Origin: Palsa-360 sp963719875
Lineage (GTDB): Bacteria; Acidobacteriota; Terriglobia; Acidiferrales; UBA7541
Length of the DNA stretch: 64,000 nt
NCBI GenBank assembly: GCA_963719875.1
Contig: CAVRDJ010000004.1
Location: forward strand, 868,001 to 932,000
Direction of reading: 5' to 3'
The first letter of the stretch is position 1. Every line of letters starts with the position of its first letter. The notes beneath the pieces are model-generated. The model had not been told where the DNA came from. It was given only the letters and a program-made list of their open reading frames with translations, and ran no database searches. Both the position numbers and the translations under genes were made by a program. Shown piece by piece: positions 53,663 through 63,403 of this stretch.

Positions 53663-54370
53663 GTGCTGCCAGCCAAAGCAGAATTCGAAGCGGTCCCCAG
53701 GACCAAACTTTACCAGAAGGTGGTAAAGCAGGTTCAGGACATCATTCGGGATGGCCTGCTTCGTCCCGGCGACATGCTTCCTCCGGAACGTGAGTTGGCG
53801 GAAATGTTGCACGTCAGCCGGGGTTCGCTCCGCGAAGCGATCCTCGCGCTGGAATCCATGGGGTTAGTCGAACCTCGGCACGGAGAAGGGACGGTCGTCC
53901 GCGACCTCTCCGCCGCTCCCTTGGTGAATCAACTCTCAGCCCTGCTGGTGCAGAAGAGAGCGCTCGTGGGTGAGTTGCTTGAATTTCGCCTGATGATCGA
54001 GCCCACACTGGCTGCGCGCGCCGCGGCCAATGCGACCAAAGAAGAGATCGCCAACCTCGAAGAGATTTTGAACCGCCAGCAGGCCAAAGTGGACCAGGGT
54101 GAGTTGGCGATCGACGAGGACTCCAAGTTCCATTACGCGATCGCCCAGGCTGCAAGAAACAGCGTGGTCCTGAAGGTTCTCGACGTTTTCATGGATTACC
54201 TTCGAGATAGCCGGGAGCTATCCCTCCAGGTGGAAGGCCGTCCGCAAAGATCACTGAACAGCCATCGGCGGATCCTCAATGCCATCGCGCGAAAGAATCC
54301 GGCTGCCGCCGAGATGGCCATGCGCAAACATATTTCTACGGTCGAAGGATTGCTATTGAAGAAGATGTGA
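53663..54370 (+). CDS. GntR/FadR-type transcriptional regulator with FCD domain
   Basis: A 235-residue regulator. The winged helix-turn-helix (about 15-80) has LPPERELAEMLHVSRGSLREAILALE and GEGTVV, and residues about 95-225 are an FCD ligand domain with the acidic/histidine metal set (FRLMIEP, FHYAIA, and HRRIL later). FCD regulators usually respond to organic acids. The start is a GTG at 53663. It is followed after 17 bases by the oxidoreductase delta gene, so it probably controls that operon in answer to oxalate or a related acid. Orientation is the same as the target genes. Confidence 0.9.
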   Translation: MLPAKAEFEAVPRTKLYQKVVKQVQDIIRDGLLRPGDMLPPERELAEMLHVSRGSLREAILALESMGLVEPRHGEGTVVRDLSAAPLVNQLSALLVQKRALVGELLEFRLMIEPTLAARAAANATKEEIANLEEILNRQQAKVDQGELAIDEDSKFHYAIAQAARNSVVLKVLDVFMDYLRDSRELSLQVEGRPQRSLNSHRRILNAIARKNPAAAEMAMRKHISTVEGLLLKKM

Positions 54371-54387
54371 CAAAAAGGAGGCGTCCC

Positions 54388-55566
54388 ATGGGTCGGCTTT
54401 TCGCTGTTGAGATCGTCTATCGTGGAATTTTTCAGAAGACGCTCGCCAAGAATATCAGCCGCGCCATTGTGCTGGCGGCGCACGAGGAAGGAAAGCCGGG
54501 CATCTCCTTTGGGCGTTACGGCGACAGCCCGGAGCGCAACGGGATTCCCGCGAAGGCTTTTGCGATTGTCGCCACGGACAACCTCACGCTCGAAGAAGGA
54601 ATGGCGAAGTACGAGCCGAAGGAGGTGGACATCACCGTCGCCGTGGACGACACCTTGTGTAAAGGCGTCGAATCCTGGGCCTGGTACGGCTTGCAGCCGA
54701 TCAATCGCTTGCTGAAGCGGGACAGTACGCTGATCGTTACCTCGCGCGAGGAGCCGGAAACGCTCATCGCGATGTGCCACCGCAAGGAATTCCCATACAA
54801 GCTGGCCATTTTGAAAGGGATCCCGAGTTTTTCGGGCCTATGGGTTTATAAAGATGACCACACGGACGCTCGCATTCTCGGAGCCATCGCCAAGCTTCTG
54901 CCGGAATTGTTCAGCCTCGAGTCCGTGCAGAAAATCATCAAGCAAGACACCGGCGGTGAATTGAAGGCCGTCTCCGCTGCTCGTGCCTACGAGCGGATTT
55001 CCACGGTGACCGTCCCGCCCAGCAAGGGGAATCCCGAAATTCCGTATAAGTTCGAAATGCCGAAGTGGCAAGAGATGCGCGATGGAATTACCATCCCGAG
55101 TATCGCGCCAGGACATACCATGACCGACCCGCAGAATCAGGCGGTCGGCGGCTTCCAGCCGGCGCGCAATCCCACGTTCAAGAAGTTCACCACACGAACC
55201 ATGCGGCCGATCCTCAACTTCGACACTTGCATTAAGTGCACGCTCTGTTGGCTGCAATGCCCCGATTCCTGTTTTGACGTTACCCCGGAGGGCTTCTACG
55301 ACGCCAACATGGAGGCTTGCTGCGGGTGTGGCGTGTGCGAGGCCGTTTGCCCGGTGAAGGATTGCGTCACGATGGTGAACGAGGTCGAGTTCCACGACAA
55401 CGCCAGCCAGTGGGAGATGTGGCGGAAGGACCAGCCAGGCTACCTGGCATTCCTCAACGGCAAGATTGAGAACCGGCCGGAGCGATCCCACGGGTTCCGT
55501 TACCGCGGCCAATATCAGGAGCAGATAGCAGATATGACGAAGCCGGGGGCGCCGCCGGCAGATTAG
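54388..55566 (+). CDS. Oxalate oxidoreductase-like delta subunit (gamma domain plus two 4Fe-4S)
   Basis: A 392-residue subunit joining a gamma-type domain (about 1-200; YRGIFQKTLAKNISRAIVLAA) to a linker and a ferredoxin domain (about 280-340). Two cluster motifs are present, CIKCTLCWLQCPD and CCGCGVCEAVCPV. The ATG at 54388 has AAGGAGG at the right distance and is preferred to a GTG at 54367. In Moorella oxalate oxidoreductase a gamma-ferredoxin fusion is encoded just before alpha and beta, the same order as here. It would carry electrons from the TPP site to ferredoxin. Confidence 0.75.
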   Translation: MGRLFAVEIVYRGIFQKTLAKNISRAIVLAAHEEGKPGISFGRYGDSPERNGIPAKAFAIVATDNLTLEEGMAKYEPKEVDITVAVDDTLCKGVESWAWYGLQPINRLLKRDSTLIVTSREEPETLIAMCHRKEFPYKLAILKGIPSFSGLWVYKDDHTDARILGAIAKLLPELFSLESVQKIIKQDTGGELKAVSAARAYERISTVTVPPSKGNPEIPYKFEMPKWQEMRDGITIPSIAPGHTMTDPQNQAVGGFQPARNPTFKKFTTRTMRPILNFDTCIKCTLCWLQCPDSCFDVTPEGFYDANMEACCGCGVCEAVCPVKDCVTMVNEVEFHDNASQWEMWRKDQPGYLAFLNGKIENRPERSHGFRYRGQYQEQIADMTKPGAPPAD

Positions 55567-55663
55567 AGAATTTGGCCGGGGCCGGCGATAGAACCGCGTC
55601 AAAATGATTTGAAGGGCTTAGAGTTTCTTTTTGCAAAGATTCTGAATCAGGGAAGGAGCCAAT

Positions 55664-56893
55664 ATGGCAGCGCCATCCGTGACAGTCGAAAAAGGAAAAG
55701 GGCCAGAGCAAGTCGAGCTTATCACCGGCAGCGAAGCGATTGCGGTGGCTTGCAAGCTGGCCGACGTGGACGTGATTACAGGTTACCCGATCCGTCCCTA
55801 TGACACCGTGATGCAGTACATTGCCAAACTGATCGCCGACGGAGATTTCGACTGCGAATACATCATTGCGGAGAGCGAACACTCGCAATTCGAAATCGTC
55901 AAGCACGCTTCGGTGGTTGGGGCGCGAGTTTTCTGCGGAAGCAGCGGAGTGGGCTGGATGTACGCGTTTGAGGCCCTCACCGTCACGCCGGCGCTGCGAG
56001 TTCCGATGGTCGCCATGGTGGGCAACCGCGCGCTTGACGACCCAGGGGCTTTTGGCGTGGAACACAACGACGCCCTGGCCGTGCGCGACCTCGGATGGCA
56101 GTTGGTTTGGGTGGACAGCGCGCAGGAAGCGCTGGACACCGCCCTGATCGCCTACCGGGTAGCGGAGGACCGGCGAATTTTCCTGCCGTGCGCCATCAGT
56201 TGCGACGGCGCTTTCCTGACTCACTCCCAGGGCATTGTGAAAATTCCGTCGCAGGAAAAGGTCAACGAGTTCCTGCCAAGATATGACCGCGGCGATCTCC
56301 TGCTCCATCCGGACAATCCCATCACGATTGCGCCGCAGGCCAATGAGGACTGGCTCATGGAAATCCGCCGCCAGACTGCTGCCGCGATGGAGCGCTCCGC
56401 AGGAGTGATCCGCGAGGCTTATCGCGACTTCGAGAGGATCTTCGGCCGCAGCTATGGGAACCCGTTCTTCGAGGAATATGAAACCGAAGATGCGGACGTC
56501 GTTTTACTTGGCATGGGAACGCTGTCCACCCCGGTCAAGGTGGCCATCCGCGAGATGCGGAAAGAGGGTAAGAAGGTTGGATTCGTGCGCATGCGCTGGT
56601 TCCGTCCGTTTGCCGCCGAGGAATTGGCGGAGTGCCTTGGGCGATTCAAAGCCGTGGGCGTGATCGACCGCGACTTCTCGCTCGGCTCGCCATTCCACAG
56701 CGGAGTGCTCGCCACAGAAGTGCGGGCGGCCATGTGCAGCAGCGCCAAGCGGCCGCCGATTCTTGGCTTTATCTGCGGCCTCGGCGGGCGAGAGGTTTTG
56801 CTGGAGGATGTCAAGAAAATGACGGGAAGCGTGTACGAAGCGGCGGCGGGAAAAACGCAGCCGCCCACGCAGTGGATCGGAGTTCGCGAATAA
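55664..56893 (+). CDS. Oxalate oxidoreductase-like alpha subunit
   Basis: A 409-residue pyrimidine-binding subunit of the 2-oxoacid:ferredoxin oxidoreductase family. Near residue 41 it reads YPIRPYD where pyruvate enzymes have YPITPSS; Arg at this place was described for the oxalate enzyme, where it meets the second carboxylate (from memory). GSSGVGWMYAFEAL and the following DDPGAFGVEHND also resemble that enzyme. The next gene is beta. The start ATG has AAGGAG upstream. Other dicarboxylic 2-oxoacids cannot be excluded. Confidence 0.78.
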   Translation: MAAPSVTVEKGKGPEQVELITGSEAIAVACKLADVDVITGYPIRPYDTVMQYIAKLIADGDFDCEYIIAESEHSQFEIVKHASVVGARVFCGSSGVGWMYAFEALTVTPALRVPMVAMVGNRALDDPGAFGVEHNDALAVRDLGWQLVWVDSAQEALDTALIAYRVAEDRRIFLPCAISCDGAFLTHSQGIVKIPSQEKVNEFLPRYDRGDLLLHPDNPITIAPQANEDWLMEIRRQTAAAMERSAGVIREAYRDFERIFGRSYGNPFFEEYETEDADVVLLGMGTLSTPVKVAIREMRKEGKKVGFVRMRWFRPFAAEELAECLGRFKAVGVIDRDFSLGSPFHSGVLATEVRAAMCSSAKRPPILGFICGLGGREVLLEDVKKMTGSVYEAAAGKTQPPTQWIGVRE

Positions 56894-56939
56894 CGGATTT
56901 CTTGCTCATGCCGTCTCAGGCGGCCAGGAGGTTTTAGCG

Positions 56940-57953
56940 ATGGCAACCATCGATGTTACTCTCCCCAAGCTGGACCCCATCAAGGGTCAGAAAAGCATTC
57001 CACTCGAAGAGTTCTTCACTTCGGGTCACCGGACCTGCCAGGGGTGCGAGTCCGCCCTGGTAATGAAGATGATGGCCAAAGCGGCGGGTCCCCGCACGAT
57101 CGTGCTCGGAAGCACCGGCTGCATGTACGTCGCGAACACGACCTACTACAGCACCTCCTGGGTGATCCCCTGGATGCACACCCAGCTGGGCAGCAGCGGA
57201 TCAGCCGCACTAGGTACAGCCGCGGCTCTGAAATCGCTGATGCGTAAAGGCAAGATGAAGAAGGAGCCGATCAATGTCATCGCGTTCTGCGGCGACGGCG
57301 GCGGCGCCGACATGGGATTGTCCGCCATTTCGGCGACCTTGACCCATCCGGACTACAACTGCCTGATCTTGATGTACGACAACGAATCCTATGCGAATAC
57401 GGACATTCAGCTGTCCGGCAGCACGCCCTATGGCGCGAATACCACCTTCAGCCCTCCGGGCAAACTAAAACGGATCATGCATCACCGCTGGAAGAAGAAC
57501 ATGGCGGGGATGATCGCGGCCGGCCATCCCGAATGTAAGTATGTCTCGACCGTATGCATGTCTTACGGCTTGCAGGCGATGAACAGCGTCCGCAAAGCTC
57601 TCTCGATTGGCGGCCCGACGTTTATCCATTCCCTCGATCCCTGCCCCAAGGGTTGGGACTACGATCCGATACAATCGCATGAGTTGGGCGAGCTTGCCGT
57701 TACCACCGGGATTTGGCCACTCTACGAAGTCGAGAACGGAGTGCTGCGGCTCGTCGGGAAGACGAAAGAGATCGCTTCCGGGCGCTACAAAAGAGGCCCG
57801 GTGAAAGACTATTTGCTAAGGCAGGGCCGCTTTGCCCATTTCACGGACGAAGATTTAAACTATTTCCAGAAGAAAATTGACGACATGTGGGAGAAGTGGC
57901 TGATTCCCGGAGTGATTCCTTTCCGGACCGAGATCGAGAATTCAGCCCCCTGA
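56940..57953 (+). CDS. Oxalate oxidoreductase-like beta subunit (TPP-binding)
   Basis: A 337-residue TPP- and cluster-binding subunit. CQGCES near residue 32 begins the four-cysteine set for a 4Fe-4S cluster; GSTGCMYVANTTY follows, and the TPP/Mg site is FCGDGGGADMGL with MYDNESYANTDIQLSG. It is the third gene of the FCD-regulator/delta/alpha/beta operon, 46 bases after alpha. It should hold the thiamine cofactor and the proximal cluster of the enzyme. Length and motif order match the PFOR-type beta. Confidence 0.8.
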   Translation: MATIDVTLPKLDPIKGQKSIPLEEFFTSGHRTCQGCESALVMKMMAKAAGPRTIVLGSTGCMYVANTTYYSTSWVIPWMHTQLGSSGSAALGTAAALKSLMRKGKMKKEPINVIAFCGDGGGADMGLSAISATLTHPDYNCLILMYDNESYANTDIQLSGSTPYGANTTFSPPGKLKRIMHHRWKKNMAGMIAAGHPECKYVSTVCMSYGLQAMNSVRKALSIGGPTFIHSLDPCPKGWDYDPIQSHELGELAVTTGIWPLYEVENGVLRLVGKTKEIASGRYKRGPVKDYLLRQGRFAHFTDEDLNYFQKKIDDMWEKWLIPGVIPFRTEIENSAP

Positions 57954-58930
57954 GTCACCCGGTCGTTTTATATCGTGAGCGGGGGGCACCTGATGCCGCC
58001 TGCGCTTAGCAGTTACGACGTTAGTGTCGTACCGCTCCCGGGTGGAGACCACGAATGCAAGGCAAGCGTTGAGGTGAATGAATCAGGTCCTTACAAGTTC
58101 ACTCTCACAATCCCAGTTTCATGCCACGATCCCATAATCTGTGGGTTTCGCCAAAAAGATCTATTCACCGAACCAGGCCTCGGCAAATCCGACCTTCCTG
58201 GACCAATCCAGTTGCAACGTGCGTTCTCCAACATCTTTCGTTGCGGCAATAAGGCAGTACATAGATGTGCTTGGGAACCCGATTAAACCACCAACGGAGA
58301 TACGCCTTCGTATGCTGGACACGTGCGACGTGAGTCCTTTGATCACCCGATGCTATCGGGCGCATCTAGCCAGCATTTCTCACAAGCTGCAATGACGTCA
58401 GCTAGGAAGATCTCTTCTTCCTCAAACCTGCGGAGAGATTCTTCGGGGCACAAACCGCCCCTCAGAATGACACACTGCTTCAAGTTGTCATTCTGAGCGA
58501 AGCGAAGAATCTCTCTGAATCCCGCAATACACGAGAACCATGACCCGAACTGGTGAGAAATGCGGGCTAGCGCGGCAACAGATGGCGAAGCAGAAAGCAG
58601 CTGGTAATTAATTATACTTGAGAGTCTAAATGCACCTCGGCCCGCTGCATGAAACGTTGCGTCGAGGGAGAAGGGTGCAGCGTGTCTTAAATATGCCCTG
58701 AAATAAAATTGGTGAACTGCCGCAGTTGATCCACTTCATCAGGCGCCGGGTTCTTATCACTATAAATCCCCGTGATTGAACCAGTGTTTCCAGTTTTTCT
58801 TTTACAGCTTAAAAGAAAAAACTCATCATAGGGAATTCATAGTGGAGGCTGAGTGTTGCATGATTTCGGGTGAGCCCACTCACAAAATGCCGGGGTGACA
58901 GTTCAGGAGAGACTGCGAGCGCGTTCCCGG
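57954..58930. other. Long gap with a dispersed-type palindrome
   Basis: These 977 bases hold no gene I can support. A short frame at 57975-58286 has only a weak ribosome site. The clear structure is the nested inverted repeat at 58433-58515. The right end is the tail side of the receptor gene. Confidence 0.45.
58433..58515. repeat. Nested inverted repeat of a known dispersed type
   Basis: GAGAGATTCTTC (58433-58444) pairs with GAAGAATCTCTC (58504-58515), and inside it TCAGAATGACA (58462-58472) pairs with TGTCATTCTGA (58486-58496). The right half reads TCATTCTGAGCGAAGCGAAG, a motif seen often between genes in soil bacteria. An RNA of this region would form a long hairpin. Confidence 0.8.
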
Positions 58931-61510
58931 TTAAAACTTGAATCGCGCCGTCAGTTGCAGCCGTCGCGTCGGCAGCGCCGATACGGCCTGCCCGAAGAAA
59001 TGTGACTGGAGGTTGCCCACGAAGTAAGCGTAATTGACGTGATTCAGCACGTTGAACGCCTCGAAGCCGAGCGTGGTCACTTTGCCCTTTTCCCTCTTGG
59101 CCTTGTTGAAATAGAAATCGCGCGACATCCGCAAATCTAAATCGGCATATGCCGGGCCTTCCAGGCTGTTGCGAGGCACTCCCGCGGGGCGACCGTTCAA
59201 GATTCCGGTGGCAAACAGGTCTTGTCCCGCGATCATCGTGTACGGCTTGCCCGAGGCCAGTTGCACGCCCATGCCAAACGTCAACTGTTTCCCGGGGCTA
59301 AAGCTTTCCAGCAGGTTCAGTCGATGTCGCTGGTCGAAGTCCGCCCGCGACCACTCGCCCGAAAGATCATACTGATTCGCAGGATACCAAGTAACCCCGC
59401 CGGTATTGTTCTCGGTGCGGCTCAGCGTGTACTGAATCAGCCCCGTTGCGTAGCGCGTCATCTGCCCACGCAGTGTGATCTCAAGAGCATTCGAAGCCTG
59501 CCTGCCGGAGGATTCAATATTCCGCAAGATTCCGATCGCGGGATTCGGAATCACTTTGTAGTCGGGCGGTAGAGGGGCGTTAATGTCGCGCGAACGGAAG
59601 AGATCGATACCTCGCGACCCGTTGTAGGTTACCGCCAGGGTCGTTCGTTTCGCCAGTTGTCGCTCCACGCCCAAGCTGTACTGAATCGAGTAGGGCTCGC
59701 GGATCGTTGGATCGAACTGCACCACGTCGGTAGGAAGAGTGGCCAGCGAGCCGCCGCCCGAGAAAGGATCCGGGTAGCTCGGGTTGCGGATCAGCACGTT
59801 CCGCAGAATCACGCCGTCGTAGAGCAGCAGATCGCCCGGAGGGTTGGGTCCGGTGCGGTCGTAGAAGACTCCCGCGCCTCCGCGAATCACGGTCTTTCGT
59901 TTTTTGTCGGGAGAATACGCGAACGCGAACCTCGGAGCAAATTGCGAATTGTCGTGCAGATGATTCTGCCAGTTGTACCGCAGCCCGAACGAAAACGACA
60001 GATTCGGTCGAAACCGGTATTCGTCCTGGACGAATCCTGCGAGCTGGTCGTCCCAATACGACACCGCTCCGGCGCCTTGCTGTTGCCGGAAAGCGTAAGG
60101 AGTTTTGGCCTGGTAATCGGTGAGGCTCGTAAAATAATACGTGCTCCCAAAGTTGTTGTGATTCACAATGTCGCGCAGGCTCAGGTCCGGCACGTTCATA
60201 CCGAACTTCACGAGATGCTTGGCGTGCGTCCAGCTCGCCACCGCACTCATTTGCACGTTGTGTTCGACGCCCAATAAATCCGTCTGCGCCCCGCCCGAGG
60301 TGAAGGCATCCTGGACGACGATCTTCTGGGCGGAATTGACACTGGTCGTCTGATGATGCTCCCAGCCCACCAGGACTTGGAACTGGAACAGCAAGTGGGG
60401 TGAGATGGTAAGCCGGTCGTTGAAGACCCACTCCCGTTCCCACTGATCGGAATTCGTCGCCGCTTCCGGCAGTACAAAGCCGCCCACTCCCTGGTTTGAG
60501 CTCGGGTACTCCCATTCGGTGTACTGCCAGTAGGCAGCATGGTTCTCGCTAAATTGGTGGCCGACGTGAAACGTGAGCAAGGTGTCCCGGTTCGGACTGG
60601 GCACGCTTTCTTGAACCGTGCCGGAGAGATCTTGCGCGAACACGATGGACTGCAGATCTTCTTACTGTCGGCGGCCCGAAAACATGAACGACCAGCTCTT
60701 GCTGTGCCCAATCGGGCCGCTGAACGCGCCCTCGGCGATCCGCCGCTGCTCCGGCGCACGCAGCAACGCAAACGTGTCCCGCGCATTCAACACCGAATCA
60801 CGGAAAATGAAATTGAACGTTCCGTGATAATCCGAGCCCGCCTCTTTGGTGATGATCTCGAGGCCTCCCCTGCCCGGGCGCGCGTACTCCGCCGAATACG
60901 GATTCTGGTTGATGCGGACTTCCTGCACGGCTGAGGCGGACACCGTCACGCTGGTGACTTCCACGCCATTCACGATCGTCTGCACGCCGCTGGTCCCGAT
61001 AGCTCCGGCATCGAGAAAAGCGGACATCGCCGTGACATAATCCTGGTCGAAGACCGGTACCTTCTCCAGAAGGTTCTGGTCTACGCTTGCGGTGTCCAGG
61101 TTTTCGCCGATATCGGTCGAGACCTGCGCCGGCTCGTCGCCGACTACCGTCACTTTCGTCACCACGGAGGACAACGATAATTTGACCGTCAGAGTCGCCG
61201 GCGCCCTGCCACTAACCTGCAGCGGCGTGACAGACCGCGCAAAGCCCTCGTGCTCGACCTCGACCGAATAGCTGCCGTCGCCGACGCTCTCGAAGCGAAA
61301 TCGGCCCGCGGCGTCAGTCTTCACCTGTTCCTCCGACGCGTCGGGATCTTGATGGAGCGTCACCGTCGCGTCCGTCACCGGTGCGCGCCGCTGGTCGACC
61401 ACCGTCCCCGTGACAGCCACACCGCCGCGCCGGTTCTGTGCCGCGGCGCCGGTTAGGCCTAGTAGCACCAGAGTTGACAGCCAAATCGTTCGCAAGAGAT
61501 TTCTCTTCAT
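58931..61510 (-). pseudogene. Oar-type TonB-dependent receptor interrupted by one in-frame stop
   Basis: A single reading frame of about 859 codons running from ATG 61508-61510 to 58931. It has a signal peptide, a carboxypeptidase-regulatory domain (GTVVDQRRAPVTDATVTLH), a plug domain (QTIVNGVEVTSVT and GRGGLEIITKEAGS), and a full C-terminal barrel ending ARFKF. At 60662-60664 the codon is TAA, between FSGRRQ and EDLQSIVFAQ, and the frame continues unbroken on both sides. One G-to-T change of a GAA codon would explain it. This may be a true nonsense mutation, a sequencing error, or a readthrough site. The barrel would otherwise take up a large substrate with TonB. Confidence 0.85.
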
Positions 61511-61806
61511 AGTTGTGAAAGTGGTCGGCCAAATCTGCCGGTCTTGCTGGACGGTCAACCCCGCGCGTTCAGGGCTTTTCCGTCCATTCTCATAAACGAA
61601 TGAATAGATCAGATATTACATCAAATGGAATAAATCTTGTCGGTGATCGAACACCGGCGCTCCGGGAAGTCGATCTCTGCCGCGGGAGGTGGCTGCTCAA
61701 TCTGTCTGTAGTTCAAGGCAAGATTGGATTTTGTTGGAACGAATCGCGGCGTTAGAGCATATAATTTGTGCAAGTACAATGCGCGCGACGCACGGCCAAG
61801 ATTGGA

Positions 61807-62214
61807 ATGTCGAAAGGTGACACGGTGAAAGCCAGGATCGTTTCGCTCCTCGCAGTGCTTATCACTTCCCTGCTGATTTCCGGGCCAGCGTTTGCCCACC
61901 ACTCGATGTCGATGTACGACCGCGGCCACGACACTACGTTCAAGGCCACCATCACACAGTTCGATTGGGTCAATCCACACTCGCAGATCACCTTCACCGT
62001 CACCGACGATCACGGCAACATCGAGAAATGGGTGGCGGAAGGTCCCGGTCCGAACCGGCTGGCGAATCACGGCTGGAGCCAGGACTCGCTCAAACCGGGC
62101 GATCAGGTAACGATCGTTGGCAATCGCAATAAGGATGGCTCACCAACCATGCGCTTTGAGAAAGTGATCTTTCCGAACGGCCAGGAGCTTGTGGCGCGCC
62201 CGCGCTTTTTCTAG
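61807..62214 (+). CDS. DUF6152 family secreted protein (second copy)
   Basis: A 135-residue exported protein with a signal peptide ending PAFA, then HHSMSMYD and the DUF6152 barrel (FKATITQFDWVNPHSQI, then GDQVTIVGNRNKDG). It aligns along its length with the protein at 34605-35000. The start may be ATG 61807 or GTG 61825; the latter has AAAGGTGA just upstream and still leaves a normal signal peptide. It is divergent from the receptor. Function unknown. Confidence 0.85.
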   Translation: MSKGDTVKARIVSLLAVLITSLLISGPAFAHHSMSMYDRGHDTTFKATITQFDWVNPHSQITFTVTDDHGNIEKWVAEGPGPNRLANHGWSQDSLKPGDQVTIVGNRNKDGSPTMRFEKVIFPNGQELVARPRFF

Positions 62215-62271
62215 GGAAGAGAAAATCTTCACTGTGCTCTGGTCCTTCCCGTTCTTTTCCAGATTTCCATT

Positions 62272-62682
62272 TTACGAATCTTCGGCGGCCAGCTCGTCCA
62301 GCGCGGCCGACGCATTGGTCAGGGTGTCAACCCCGAAGACCAACAGCGCCCGCGTCGATCCCGGCTCCAGTCCGGAGTAGGAGTAGTCAATGTTGATCTG
62401 CTTTTCGCCCAACCGCGAGGCCGCGCGGCCCAATTCACCCGGACGGTGCGCCACCCTGACTATGGCGACGTCGGTCTCCTCGAAGATCATGCGCAGGCTG
62501 CCCAGCACCGTCTTGGCGGTTGCCGGATCGTCCACAAGGATTCGGACCAGACTCTCGGGCCCCTCTACGAACGATTGAAAAGCCAGGATGTTCACTCCAC
62601 GCTCCGCCAGAGCGAGGAAGCACTTGCCCAGGGCGCCCGGTTTGTCTTCAATCGTTACTGTAAACTCCTTCGCCTTCGCCAT
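62272..62682 (-). CDS. ACT domain protein (two ACT repeats)
   Basis: A 136-residue cytosolic protein with two ACT domains: FTVTIEDKPGALGKCFLALAER and VAIVRVAHRPGELGRAASRLGEK, each with the ligand-loop PG[AE]LG. ACT pairs bind amino acids and regulate enzymes. The ATG at 62680-62682 has GGGAG upstream. It stands alone and converges with DUF6152. Which amino acid it senses is unknown. Confidence 0.88.
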   Translation of the reverse strand: MAKAKEFTVTIEDKPGALGKCFLALAERGVNILAFQSFVEGPESLVRILVDDPATAKTVLGSLRMIFEETDVAIVRVAHRPGELGRAASRLGEKQINIDYSYSGLEPGSTRALLVFGVDTLTNASAALDELAAEDS

Positions 62683-63403
62683 CTGAATTGACTCCCTTCC
62701 GTCCCAGGACATCCACAATCGACATCGCGGTCTCGATCAGATGAGTCCAAAAAAAAGTCGGAATTGCTCTTCTAGAACAGTGAGAATTCTATCCCACGCT
62801 TCGGTCTTTGTCAGGGTCGTTGCTTCTCGATCTGAGATGAGAGTAGAAGGACTCGACTCGCAAGTCCAAATGAAACCCCTTATCATGCGCATCGGAACTT
62901 GCTGAGAATTTTCGGTGCTCCATAGCGGTTCTCAGGCGAGAGCCATTCCTAAACACCCCGCGATTCCGCCTCAAACTGCCTGATAGTCGCCCACTCGGAA
63001 GTTATTCTCGGACCGGCCCTCCGCATCGCAAGTCGGATTGAGCCTGGCAAGTTTCTGGAGAGGGGAAATCACGAAAAACACGTCTCCTGCAATATGACTT
63101 TCCAGCGTTCATGTCGTTCAAGCAACCAGGAAGGCGTCATCGCAGGATTTTATCGCTGACCCGTCATCTTTCATTCCCTTTTCGACCCTCTTTTGCATGA
63201 ACCGCGGCCAGTATATACGCGCCTGCGAATCGCCGGCCCACGGATACCGATTCGAACGCCAATGGACGCGCGAACTATTGAGTTAGAACGTAAACCTGGC
63301 CGCAATCTGGATGATGTGCGGGTCGGCGGTAGTCACAGTCTGGCCAAATGTTCAGCTGGCGACATTCGTGTCGGAATTGGAAAACTTGGCGTGGTTAACA
63401 AAT
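62683..63403. other. Gap without a convincing gene
   Basis: These 721 bases between the ACT gene and the last receptor show no gene with both a ribosome site and protein-like sequence, and no clear hairpin or repeat. Confidence 0.4.

Noticed and set aside
57975..58286. Possible 103-codon gene after the oxidoreductase operon
   Set aside because: The N-terminal half looks protein-like and GGGGGG precedes an internal ATG, but the second half is shadow-like and there is no recognisable family.
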